24,271 nucleotides of DNA from CAZXCK01 sp964639225 (GTDB lineage: Bacteria; Chloroflexota; Anaerolineae; Aggregatilineales; Phototrophicaceae): contig CAZXCK010000060.1 in assembly GCA_964639225.1 (NCBI GenBank), forward strand, positions 1 to 24,271, written 5' to 3'. This document shows positions 15,756 through 23,339 of the stretch, one piece after another. A model generated the notes under the pieces. It made no database searches, had not been told where the DNA came from, and saw only the letters and a list, made by a program, of their open reading frames with translations. Position numbers and translations under genes: made by a program. Within the stretch, counting starts at the first letter, position 1; each line of letters opens with the position of its first letter.

Positions 15756-16984
15756 GCGTACACCTCCCGGAAACGACGTGTGACCAGCGTACTGACGAAA
15801 TTCAGAAGCAGCGTCATGAAGAACAGGGTCAGCCCGATGGCGAAAACGCTGTTATAGTCAATCGAGCCATAACTGATATCGCCCGTGCTGATTCGTGCGA
15901 TATGCCCAGCCATCGTTTCGGCAGCGCGGAAATTATCTGCCGTGAATGCCGGGCCAGCTCCCGCCGCAATCAGAACGATCATCGTCTCGCCAACAGCACG
16001 GGAAATCCCCAGAATAATGGCCGCCGCGATACCTGACAAAGCGCCGGGGATAAGGACTCTTGCAACTGTTTCCAGCCTTGTTGCGCCCATACCGTAGGAC
16101 GCTTCGCGCAGGGAATTTGGAACCGCCTGAAGCGCGTCCTCGCTGATTGAACTGATGGTTGGAATAATGAGGATGCCCACCACAATTCCCGCAGATGCTA
16201 CGTTGTAGATTTCGACGGTATCCACTCCGAAAATACTGCGCAGCAGCGGCGTCATAAAGGTCAGGGCAAAGTAGCCATAAACCACCGTCGGGATGCCTGC
16301 GAGAATCTCCAGAATCGGCTTCAGGATGCTGCGCACCCGTCGAGTGGCGTATTCGCTGAGGTATATTGCGGTCGCCATACCCAGCGGGACAGCGATCAGC
16401 ATGGCGATCATGGCAACGCGCAAAGTTGAAGTCAACAAGGGAAGAATGCCAAAGTTGCCAATCTGAGGTGCCCACTTGGTTTCCGTGAAAAACTTAACCA
16501 GCGTCACTTCAGCACCCTCAAACATCGGTGTATTTGCGGGGTGCTCAACGGCTTGAGTAGCCAGTTGCCCACGCACCACCTCAACAGTCTGGCTGTCGAG
16601 CACGTTGACGATCTCGACGATCTCGGACCCTTCCAACTGACCCAGGCGGATCAGATTGCCAGCTTCCAGGGCGGTTCCGGTCGCCGTGATGGTGAGAATG
16701 GTGTCCTCAGCAGAAATCGCATTCACGGTTCGCTTATTGACATTCAGCCATTCTGTTGTGGAGAAAAAACGCAGGGCTTCTGTACCCAGGACGACAACAA
16801 AACCGATTGTCGTCAGGATAGATACCAGACCACAAAAAAAGAGAAACGTTGAAACCAATCCATCGAGTGGCCGGACCTGAGGTGACAGTACATTGTCGCG
16901 TTTCTTCTGGTGAGTACCTGCGATCTGATCTGCTAAAGGACGATGCTTTAGCGTCTGGTTGTCAATCTGCGAACTGACTTGCAT
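15752..16984 (-). CDS. pstC: Phosphate ABC transporter permease PstC with inserted outer domain
   Basis: The start chosen is ATG 16984 because GGAGAG lies seven bases upstream; an in-frame GTG at 16999 would place that Shine-Dalgarno inside the gene. The 410-aa protein has a hydrophilic N-terminus and a first helix at about 45-68. FFSTTEW is at 73-79, an extra segment at about 80-164, then FFTETKW at 165-171 running into the normal GNFGILPLLTSTLRVA. The core helices and the coupling loop REASYGMGATRLETVARVL are intact. The extra segment is predicted to lie outside the membrane and is beta-rich (DTILTIT, SEIVEIVNV, QTVEVVRGQ). PstC forms the phosphate channel with PstA. Confidence 0.95.
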   Translation of the reverse strand: MQVSSQIDNQTLKHRPLADQIAGTHQKKRDNVLSPQVRPLDGLVSTFLFFCGLVSILTTIGFVVVLGTEALRFFSTTEWLNVNKRTVNAISAEDTILTITATGTALEAGNLIRLGQLEGSEIVEIVNVLDSQTVEVVRGQLATQAVEHPANTPMFEGAEVTLVKFFTETKWAPQIGNFGILPLLTSTLRVAMIAMLIAVPLGMATAIYLSEYATRRVRSILKPILEILAGIPTVVYGYFALTFMTPLLRSIFGVDTVEIYNVASAGIVVGILIIPTISSISEDALQAVPNSLREASYGMGATRLETVARVLIPGALSGIAAAIILGISRAVGETMIVLIAAGAGPAFTADNFRAAETMAGHIARISTGDISYGSIDYNSVFAIGLTLFFMTLLLNFVSTLVTRRFREVYA

Positions 16985-17029
16985 GGATTTACTCTCCACT
17001 AGGGGTGTTGTGCCTTATACAAACAAAGC

Positions 17030-17057
17030 TCAGAGGGCAGAAATGACCACCCTCTGA
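17030..17057 (-). repeat. Inverted repeat between pstS and pstC
   Basis: TCAGAGGG and CCCTCTGA form an 8-bp perfect stem with a 12-nt loop, followed on the minus strand by GCTTTGTTTGT. It lies 33 bp after the pstS stop and 46 bp before the pstC start. It may be a weak attenuator or an mRNA-stabilising hairpin that keeps binding-protein levels above those of the permeases, as is common between substrate-binding-protein and permease genes. Confidence 0.5.
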
Positions 17058-17089
17058 ACCGTGTAGCTATCTGGATTGCGGAACTGAGT

Positions 17090-18460
17090 CTACATGTCGT
17101 CCATTGTGCCGCCCGTAGCAGCGAGGAACGTCCAGGCGTTCAAACGGCCAACGTACTCACCCGTGGGGATGTAACCGATCTGGTCACTCTCTGACCCCAA
17201 CTGCGCGTTAACGTTCTGCAGGTAGTAGCTGATGAAAGCGGACACCTGCGGCTTCGCCTGCATGATGGTGGGCGCGCTGTAGATGAACAGCGGACGGCTC
17301 AGCGGGTATTCACCGGTGATGCCGGTTTCTTCACTGGGCATCACACCTTCAACCGCCACAGGACGCAGCACTTCCTGATTTTCCTGGAAGTAGGCATAGC
17401 CGAAGAAACCGATGGCAAAGGGGCTGCCTTCGACGCCGACGACCAGAACATTGTCATCCTCGCTGAACTGGATGCCCGGGGCGTTCTGGATGGGGGTTTC
17501 ATCCTCTTCGAAGATCATTTCAACGAAGTAGTCGTAGGTGCCGCTGTCGCTGCCGGGGGCGAAGAGGCGAATTTCTTCAGCGGGCCATTCCGGGTTAATC
17601 TGATCCCAGGTTGTCGCCTCATCGCTGAAAACCAGAGCGAGCTGCTCCAGCGTGAGTCCGTCAACGAAGTCATTTTCAGCGCTCACGGTGACCGCCAGAG
17701 CGTCGATGCCGACGAAGAACTCAGCAGGCTGCAGACCGTTCGAAAGGCAGGCTTCCACTTCTTCGGATTTAATGGGGCGGCTGGCATTGGAGATGTCGGT
17801 CTCAGCGTTCACGCAGAAACGCTCAAAACCGCCACCAGAGCCGATGCTGTCAACGGTGATGGTGCCAGCGAAACCGTCCTGGTTGAAGAGGTCCGCCATG
17901 CGCTCGGTGACCGGGAAAACGGTGGAGCTACCAGCGACAACCACATTCTCCGTCACGGAGAGCGGGTCAACAGCGGGCAATTCAGCCGGGGGCAGCAGCA
18001 CGGTGTCGATCACATGGATGACGCCGTTGCTGGCTTCGAGGTCAGCAGTCAAAACACTGGCGTTGTCGATGCGCGGGCCAGCTTCCGGCAGGGTAACGGT
18101 GATGGCAGAACCAGCAACAGTCTCAACTTCGCCTTCGGCCAGATCGCCCGACATCACGCTGCCACCAACCACATGGTAGGTCAGCACTTCGGTGAGGGCA
18201 TCCGGGTTAGCTACCAGATAATCGACCAAAACAGTGGGAAGCGCCGCGAAGGCATCGTTGGTGGGGGCAAACACGGTGAAGGGGCCTTCACCACTCAGGG
18301 TATCTACCAGGCCAGCGGCTTCAACAAGGCTTACGAGCGTGGAGAAATCTTCATTGCCTGCCGCGATATCAACAATGGTTTCGTCCTGCGCCATGACATT
18401 GATCGAGGACAGCACGATCAGCGCCAGGATAGTCAGAACAACAAGCATGCGGTTTTTCAT
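17090..18460 (-). CDS. pstS: Phosphate-binding protein PstS (SphX type) with N-terminal fasciclin domain
   Basis: The 456-aa protein captures phosphate outside the membrane for PstCA. Residues 1-24 are a signal peptide ending VMA, followed by Q, not Cys, so it is not a lipoprotein. A FAS1 domain spans about 26-158, with the H1 motif GPFTVFAPTNDAF (59-71), YHVVGG, and the H2 motif NGVIHVIDTVLLP (145-157). The phosphate-binding domain runs from about 170 to 447 and shows GSSTVFPVTE (177-186), SIGSGGGFERFCVNAETDIS and PGSDSGTYDYF (302-312), which contact phosphate in this family. ATG 18460 follows AAGGAG at eight bases; a TTG three bases earlier is less likely. It is first in the pst operon. The FAS1 fusion is unusual. 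Confidence 0.95.
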   Translation of the reverse strand: MKNRMLVVLTILALIVLSSINVMAQDETIVDIAAGNEDFSTLVSLVEAAGLVDTLSGEGPFTVFAPTNDAFAALPTVLVDYLVANPDALTEVLTYHVVGGSVMSGDLAEGEVETVAGSAITVTLPEAGPRIDNASVLTADLEASNGVIHVIDTVLLPPAELPAVDPLSVTENVVVAGSSTVFPVTERMADLFNQDGFAGTITVDSIGSGGGFERFCVNAETDISNASRPIKSEEVEACLSNGLQPAEFFVGIDALAVTVSAENDFVDGLTLEQLALVFSDEATTWDQINPEWPAEEIRLFAPGSDSGTYDYFVEMIFEEDETPIQNAPGIQFSEDDNVLVVGVEGSPFAIGFFGYAYFQENQEVLRPVAVEGVMPSEETGITGEYPLSRPLFIYSAPTIMQAKPQVSAFISYYLQNVNAQLGSESDQIGYIPTGEYVGRLNAWTFLAATGGTMDDM

Positions 18461-18736
18461 CAATTTCGCTCCTTATAGGACTTATTTACCGACAAGAGCG
18501 AATCTAGCTGACCCACTTGATGAAAAGATAGAATTCTGTTTAAGGAATGACACCTGATTCAGAGGCAACTCTTAAACATCGTTAACAAAGCCGCCACCCC
18601 CATCGCCGCATATTGCAGCACTATCACACACGCAGGGTCAGATCGCAGCCACAGGTTGGGAGATCGTTCGTCTGGAACTGCAAGCGCCTTGCACCTACCA
18701 GCACAGCCTGGGCAACGGCACGCGATCCGGTGGGGG
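18461..18736. other. pstS upstream region
   Basis: No protein gene is convincing here. The 140 bp nearest pstS are AT-rich and hold the candidate promoter and TTAAAC/TTAACA-type repeats (18572-18587). The distal part, about 18600-18736, is GC-richer and I see nothing in it. The terminator of the upstream tRNA borders it. Confidence 0.5.
18525..18553 (-). promoter_or_regulatory. Candidate pstS promoter
   Basis: On the minus strand GTGTCA (18553-18548) and TATCTT (18530-18525) are 17 bp apart, each matching four of six consensus bases. GTGTCAT also matches six of seven bases of one Pho-box half site (CTGTCAT), but no second half is found at the 11-bp period. About 20 bp upstream, TTGTTAACGATGTTTAAG has two TGTT(T)AA elements at a 9-bp period. 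A weak promoter needing an activator would fit phosphate control. Confidence 0.35.
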
Positions 18737-18769
18737 AAAAGAAAAAAACATCCAGCCGGGCTGGATGTT
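18737..18769 (-). terminator. Rho-independent terminator of the tRNA-Arg gene
   Basis: On the minus strand AACATCCAGC, loop CCG and GCTGGATGTT form a 10-bp perfect stem followed directly by T5-C-T4. It begins about 20 bp after the 3' end of the tRNA and separates it from pstS. Confidence 0.9.
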
Positions 18770-18788
18770 CATTCGAGGTGCTATCAGG

Positions 18789-18860
18789 TGCCCCCACCAG
18801 GACTCGAACCTGGGCTTCTGCCTCCGGAGGGCAGCGCTCTATCCGCTGAGCTATGGGGGC
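18789..18860 (-). tRNA. tRNA-Arg (anticodon CCG)
   Basis: The minus strand folds into a full 72-nt cloverleaf. The acceptor stem is GCCCCCA/TGGGGGC (7 bp). The D arm is GCTC-AGCGGATA-GAGC. The anticodon arm is CTGCC-CTCCGGA-GGCAG with CCG at positions 34-36, reading the Arg codon CGG. The variable loop is AAGC. The T arm is CCAGG-TTCGAGT-CCTGG, and the discriminator is A. The genomic sequence continues CCT, so the 3' CCA is not encoded and must be added by nucleotidyltransferase. It is a single-gene unit with its own promoter and terminator. Confidence 0.97.
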
Positions 18861-18871
18861 GTCACACGCAC

Positions 18872-18900
18872 ATCGTAGCAGATTTTGGCGTGTGCGACAA
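18872..18900 (-). promoter_or_regulatory. tRNA-Arg promoter
   Basis: On the minus strand TTGTCG (18900-18895) and TACGAT (18877-18872) are exactly 17 bp apart. Transcription would start about 5 nt before the tRNA 5' end. The same bases hold an inverted repeat, CACACGC (18863-18869) with GCGTGTG (18888-18894), which may end transcripts of the upstream epimerase gene, although there is no T-run. Confidence 0.5.
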
Positions 18901-18923
18901 GCCTATGATTGGCGGTGGGGCAG

Positions 18924-20009
18924 CTACTTCACCGGATAGCCGTCCAGTTCTACACCAGGGACTCCGGCGCCGGTAGCGCGCAGCACATCGACCTTAAGCA
19001 GTGCCTGCGTAACCGCATCCGCGCTATCCAGGATGCGCAGGCGGTTGGTGAAGTGTGCCGACTCGCCGGGTGGCAGCATCGGCAGACGGCCCCGACTGCG
19101 CGCCATATTCTGACCTTCCGGCAGGCAGTTACTCGGCTCGATGCCACATACGTAGATACCGGCCCGCGTATTCTTCCACTGTGTCAGGTAAGGCGCGCTG
19201 CGCGTATCCCACTGGAGCTGCAAGCCCCAGTTGCCATTTTCCAGTACCGCCGACGCCTGGCCGTTCTCATCGGCACACACATGATGGAAAAACACCTGTT
19301 CCGGGTAGCGATCCAGGGGTGCGTCGTAGCGATGCCAGCGCGCTTCACCGGCCTGCGCCGCTGCGTCACGCGGAACGACGCGCGTATCTGGCAGATGCAG
19401 CGTACTCCCCTCGCGCACCAGCGGATAGCCGACGTTGAAGTGATACAGCAGCATGAGCGGCGCTGGCATATCGCCTACATTTTCGACAACATCCACAATC
19501 TCGATCTCTGGCGCGCCCAGCACCACACGATACACGCGCGTCAGCCGGAGCTGCTCACCGAAGAGCCGGCTCTGGGCGACGACACCGGTCAGCTCGGCGA
19601 CATAACGCTCGCCATCCCAGCCGGCACTGGCAGCGACCTGATGCGCTGGCAGGCGCGAATAATCGCCGTGAATGTCGCGCTGCTCACCGGTGTCAGGGTC
19701 GGTTTCCGGCGGGCCGACGTGGCTTAGGCCGCAGGTGGTCAGCAGGCCGCCGTTGAACAGTCGCAGCCAACCCGCGCCGAACTCCCCCGCATGCGGCGAT
19801 CCCTGGCTGATCCACGTCAGCGGCAGACCGTTGTAATGCGCGGACCAGATATCCAGACCACGATCCGGCAGCAGCGTCAGCGTCAGACCGCTGCTGTTGT
19901 ACATCTCGACAATGCGCTGGCCGCCGGGCAGGGTCGCCTGGCGGAAGTCGATGAACTGGCGCATGTCAACGCTGTGGCGTTCGAGATTGTCACGAGAAAA
20001 ATCGATCAT
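18924..20009 (-). CDS. DUF4432 family aldose 1-epimerase-like protein
   Basis: The 361-aa protein is a galactose-mutarotase-like beta-sandwich of the DUF4432 family. It shows LLPDRGLDIWSAHYNGLPLTW at about residues 46-66, then FNGGLLTTCGLSHVGPPE, whose His is part of the sugar-binding site in this superfamily. A strand LLYHFNVGYPLV follows near 205 and a closing VCGIEPSNCLPEG near 305. The family is linked to sugar anomer interconversion, but few members have been tested and the sugar is unknown. It has no signal peptide. It starts 41 bp after the O-antigen-ligase-like gene and may be cotranscribed with it. Its Shine-Dalgarno (AAAGG) is rather far, about 12 bases. Confidence 0.88.
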   Translation of the reverse strand: MIDFSRDNLERHSVDMRQFIDFRQATLPGGQRIVEMYNSSGLTLTLLPDRGLDIWSAHYNGLPLTWISQGSPHAGEFGAGWLRLFNGGLLTTCGLSHVGPPETDPDTGEQRDIHGDYSRLPAHQVAASAGWDGERYVAELTGVVAQSRLFGEQLRLTRVYRVVLGAPEIEIVDVVENVGDMPAPLMLLYHFNVGYPLVREGSTLHLPDTRVVPRDAAAQAGEARWHRYDAPLDRYPEQVFFHHVCADENGQASAVLENGNWGLQLQWDTRSAPYLTQWKNTRAGIYVCGIEPSNCLPEGQNMARSRGRLPMLPPGESAHFTNRLRILDSADAVTQALLKVDVLRATGAGVPGVELDGYPVK

Positions 20010-20050
20010 TGGCGGGTGTAACCTTTCAAAACAACTGAGAATAAAAGTTT

Positions 20051-22498
20051 CTAGCCGTCTGTATCCAGTGCGGCCAGCAAAGCGCGAGCCTCGGTTTCGT
20101 AGGGCGCATAGCCCAGAATCGCATTGTACACCACACGGGCGTCCTGCGGGCGGTTCTGAGCGACATAATCCGCCGCGATCTCATACCAGGGGGCCAGCGC
20201 CGCCCTGCCCGGCCCAGGATAGCGCATCTCTGGAAACAGGTCGAATGACGCCGGGCGACCGCCGTACAGCACCGCCGCAAAACGCTGCCGCACCTGACGC
20301 GGCGGCAGCGCCCGCACGCGCAGCGCGTGGCGCTCGTCGGGGTCGTCGGTGAGCTGGGCGCGGATGGCGTGCGGATACTCGTAGCGCGGGCCAAGCAGCA
20401 GGGCGAGGTCCAGGTCACGATGGGCAACCGCTTCGTCAATATGGAGATGAGCGCGGGCGCGGGCGGCGTAGTAATCACCGGCGCTGCGACGACCGGCGAT
20501 GGCGCGATCAAAATACGCGACGGCCTGCCCGGCGTCACCTTCGACGTTAAGCTGATGCTCCCCGGCGATGAACCACTCCCGATGGTTCTGCGGGCTGGCG
20601 GGGACGAGGTCGGCGGCGCGAGCGGGGTCAACCGTCGCCAGGATGCGATAGGCGACGTCGGGCGCATCTTCGCGGATGCCGTCAACATAGGCCAGGACGG
20701 CGGCGCGGCGCAGCGGCGTCTGCTGCCAGAAGTCGGCCAGGGGCAGCATGCTCTCGGCGGCGATGCCCCACAGGATACCGGCCTCGTAGTCGTCGATGAT
20801 GGTCTGCTCCGGCAGCGCGCCGGTCATCTCCGCCAGACGAGCACGGTGGATACGCGCCGGGCCGGGGACGATATCGGCAGCGCGCGTCAGGGAGTCGATG
20901 GCGGCGTCGATGTCGCCCTGCTGCTCGTAAAGCGCGGCCAGGTTAATCCAGCCAACATCCCAGGTCGGCTCCAGCTCGACGGCGCGGCGGTAAGCGTCGA
21001 TGGCGGCACGGCGGCGATCGGGGTCGTCGGGGTGGCTGCGGGCGTCCTCGCCCAGCAGATAGGCGATGTGCAGCTCATACAGCCGCAGATGGGGGTCCAG
21101 GCGCTGTGCGGTCTGCGCGTGGGCCAGCGCATCGGGACCGCCGTGCAGGCTCTGCTGGTAGGCGCTCTGAGCGCGGTCGGCCTGTATCCAGAAAACACCG
21201 TATCCCAGGGTCAGCACCAGTCCCAGGACCGCCGCCCAGCGCCGTCCCGGCGGTCGAAGCGCCAGCGCCGGACGATAACCGGTGACGCTGTAGGCCAGCA
21301 GCAGCACAATCAGCACGACAACAGGCGTCACCGTGAAGACATCGACCATGCTGTGAACGGCGACGCCCAGCAGGGCGGCGATAGTCGCCTCGACGCGCAG
21401 ACGGCGCGCGTCGGTGGTCTGGGCCTGCCAGGTGTGCCACCAGCCGCGCATCAGCGCCAATCCCAGCCAGGCGCTGATGACAATCCCGGCGATGCCGTTC
21501 TCGGCCAGGGTGTTGAGGGGCGCATTATGGGCCGATGCCATGTGATCGCGCTCGATGCTGCGGGTGCGGTAATCGCGCAGGGCGCGCCCGAAGAGGCCAG
21601 GTCCAACGCCGGTAACGGGATAGTCCTGACCGATGAGGACGGCGCTGCGGTACATATCCAGGCGGCCCAGGTCGCCGCCTGTACGCTGTGCGCTGAGGAT
21701 AAACACCAATCCGGCGGCCAGTCCGAGCGTGCCAATAATGACCGCCAGGCGCGGAATACGGCCCAGGATGGCGCGGTCCTGCGCGGCGCGCATGACCAGC
21801 AGCGCGCCGACCGCCGCGCCCAGCGACAGCAGACCACCACGCGACTGCGTCAGGACGAGCACCAGCAGCAGCGCCAGCGCCAGCAGACGCAGCGCCTGCC
21901 GGTAATCGGCGCGGCGAGCGGTGAGCGCCCACACAGCGGTAATCGTCACCAGTGGCGCGACATAGCCCGCCAGCAGTGTACTGATGTTCATGGCCAGTGA
22001 CAGCCGGATGGGCGTCACTGGCAGCCAGGCACCGGGTCCAATGGCGTCCAGCCAGCCGATCTGCGTGCCGGGTAGAATACCCAGGCCAAAATACCACGAC
22101 AGCAGCTCGATACCGCTGATCATCACCACCAGCGCGGCCATGATAAACTGCGTCTCAAAAACCAGCCGCTGGCGCCCGCGCTGGAACAGATCGACCAGCA
22201 CATAGAAGATGGCGACATGCAGCAGCACAAACCACAGATGTTCAATCGACATGCGCGGATGAATCCCGGCCAGCGCGGAGACGAGCCACATCACCAGGGC
22301 GGCCAGCAGCGGCGCGTCGAGCGGCGTACGCGGCAGGCCTTCGCGGCGGGCACGACGATAGAACCACAGCGCAAACAAACCCGTCAGCAGGACATGGTGA
22401 AAAACACGAACCGGGAAAATTAGCGTGTAGTAGGCGCTGCCACCGATGAAGATCAGGTAGAGCGCCAGGAAAACGAACAGCAAACGTTGAATTCGCAT
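20051..22498 (-). CDS. O-antigen ligase/polymerase family membrane protein with C-terminal TPR region
   Basis: The start chosen is ATG 22498 (MRIQRLLFVFLALYL), with GAAGGG three bases upstream; the frame stays open to 22810, but that part is hydrophilic, low-quality sequence and overlaps the divergent lipoprotein gene. The 815-aa product has roughly ten membrane helices in the first 430 residues. Hallmarks of the Wzy_C/WaaL family are LTQSRGGLLSLGAAVGALL near 226 and GVGPGLF then SAHNAPLNTLAENGIAG near 340, where the His is typical. After a last helix (AAVLGLVLTLGYGVFWI) comes a soluble tail of about 370 residues with TPR-like repeats, such as WDVGWINLAALYEQQGDIDAAIDSLTRA. It probably joins or extends surface glycans; the substrate is unknown. 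Confidence 0.85.
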   Translation of the reverse strand: MRIQRLLFVFLALYLIFIGGSAYYTLIFPVRVFHHVLLTGLFALWFYRRARREGLPRTPLDAPLLAALVMWLVSALAGIHPRMSIEHLWFVLLHVAIFYVLVDLFQRGRQRLVFETQFIMAALVVMISGIELLSWYFGLGILPGTQIGWLDAIGPGAWLPVTPIRLSLAMNISTLLAGYVAPLVTITAVWALTARRADYRQALRLLALALLLVLVLTQSRGGLLSLGAAVGALLVMRAAQDRAILGRIPRLAVIIGTLGLAAGLVFILSAQRTGGDLGRLDMYRSAVLIGQDYPVTGVGPGLFGRALRDYRTRSIERDHMASAHNAPLNTLAENGIAGIVISAWLGLALMRGWWHTWQAQTTDARRLRVEATIAALLGVAVHSMVDVFTVTPVVVLIVLLLAYSVTGYRPALALRPPGRRWAAVLGLVLTLGYGVFWIQADRAQSAYQQSLHGGPDALAHAQTAQRLDPHLRLYELHIAYLLGEDARSHPDDPDRRRAAIDAYRRAVELEPTWDVGWINLAALYEQQGDIDAAIDSLTRAADIVPGPARIHRARLAEMTGALPEQTIIDDYEAGILWGIAAESMLPLADFWQQTPLRRAAVLAYVDGIREDAPDVAYRILATVDPARAADLVPASPQNHREWFIAGEHQLNVEGDAGQAVAYFDRAIAGRRSAGDYYAARARAHLHIDEAVAHRDLDLALLLGPRYEYPHAIRAQLTDDPDERHALRVRALPPRQVRQRFAAVLYGGRPASFDLFPEMRYPGPGRAALAPWYEIAADYVAQNRPQDARVVYNAILGYAPYETEARALLAALDTDG

Positions 22499-22591
22499 CG
22501 ACCCTTCCGTATGATGATGCGCTGACTGGAAGCGTTTATTCTGGTATATTCCAGTAGTATACAATCGGTAACCAAGAGGTAGTGTTAACTC
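22499..22591. promoter_or_regulatory. Divergent promoter region with CTGGTATATTCCAG dyad
   Basis: This 93-bp AT-rich spacer separates two divergent genes. It holds the dyad CTGGTATATTCCAG (22541-22554, one mismatched pair) and -10-like boxes on both strands, TACAAT at 22560-22565 on plus and TATACC on minus. No good -35 box is visible for either. AAGAGGT at 22574-22580 is the Shine-Dalgarno of the lipoprotein gene. Confidence 0.35.
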
Positions 22592-23257
22592 ATGCGCTTT
22601 TTGTGGATTTTCGCCATGCTGGTGCTGGTGGGATGCCAGGCACTGGATGGCGGCGCGGATGTCTCGGAGACGCAGGCCGCCGGCGACGCCATCTACGCAA
22701 CGACCGCCGCCGATCTGGCGCGCCAGTCGATCACCAGCCAGACGCAGGTCGCGGCGACGGTGGTCGCGGTGGAGACAGAATCGGCAGCCTATCGGAGCGT
22801 CAACGACCAACTGCTGGCGACACTTTCCGCCGGTTCGACGCCGACCCCGGCGCTGATGGTGGGACAGGCTAACCCAAACACGGGCGGCGAGGTCCGCTTT
22901 GAGCAGGGTGACCGTCTGTTTATCAAGACCGGTGTCTCGACGACGGTGGATGACAGCGGCTGTGTGGTGAACCCGGCCACCTCATTTCCTTCAGATGTCA
23001 CGCAGTTATATGCGACATTCCGCGCGCGGAACGTCGCCGCCGGGACACCGATGCGCGCTGACTGGTTCTACGAGGGCGAACTGCGCATCCAGGATGACTG
23101 GCGTGTGCCTTCCGACATCGGCGAGGCCTGCCTGTGGTTCGAACTGGAAGCTTCCCGGACCGAATTTAGTGTTGGTCAGTGGCAGGTGGCCCTGTATGTG
23201 GACGAAGAGCTGTTCCAGCTAGAAGACCGGATGGCCTTCTTTATAAACGACAACTAA
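22592..23257 (+). CDS. Hypothetical lipoprotein, 221 aa
   Basis: The N-terminus MRFLWIFAMLVLVGCQ is a short type II signal peptide with the lipobox LVGC, so Cys15 would be lipidated and the protein anchored in the membrane. Residues 20-90 are Ala/Thr/Ser-rich and probably extended or helical (TQAAGDAIYATTAADLARQS). From about 95 a compact beta-rich domain follows, with two cysteines (C123 in DDSGCVVNP and C176 in GEACLWFEL) that could form a disulfide, and an aromatic-rich end (VGQWQVALYVDEELFQLED). I do not recognise the domain; an Ig-like fold is possible. ATG 22592 has AAGAGGT 11 bases upstream. It diverges from the O-antigen-ligase-like gene. Confidence 0.75.
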   Translation: MRFLWIFAMLVLVGCQALDGGADVSETQAAGDAIYATTAADLARQSITSQTQVAATVVAVETESAAYRSVNDQLLATLSAGSTPTPALMVGQANPNTGGEVRFEQGDRLFIKTGVSTTVDDSGCVVNPATSFPSDVTQLYATFRARNVAAGTPMRADWFYEGELRIQDDWRVPSDIGEACLWFELEASRTEFSVGQWQVALYVDEELFQLEDRMAFFINDN

Positions 23258-23339
23258 CGGCTTGTGGCAGGTTGCCCACTTGGTTGTAACAGCGTACTAT
23301 GATACCATCTCTGGCCTGCACTCAGCCGAGGGGGAGTAA

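Noticed and set aside
16985..16999. GTG start for pstC at 16999
   Set aside because: It would place the GGAGAG Shine-Dalgarno inside the coding region; ATG 16984 is correctly spaced behind it.
18540..18590. A full Pho box upstream of pstS
   Set aside because: Only one half site (GTGTCAT) fits; the second heptamer is missing at the 11-bp period, so I list it only as a weak promoter feature.
20327..22000. 557-aa open frame on the plus strand
   Set aside because: It is antisense to the O-antigen-ligase-like gene, is rich in Gln/Arg/Gly without any motif, and follows codon shadowing in GC-rich DNA.
22499..22810. N-terminal extension of the O-antigen-ligase-like protein to 22810
   Set aside because: The extra 104 residues are hydrophilic and unlike the family, overlap the lipoprotein gene, and ATG 22498 has a Shine-Dalgarno and starts directly with a membrane helix.
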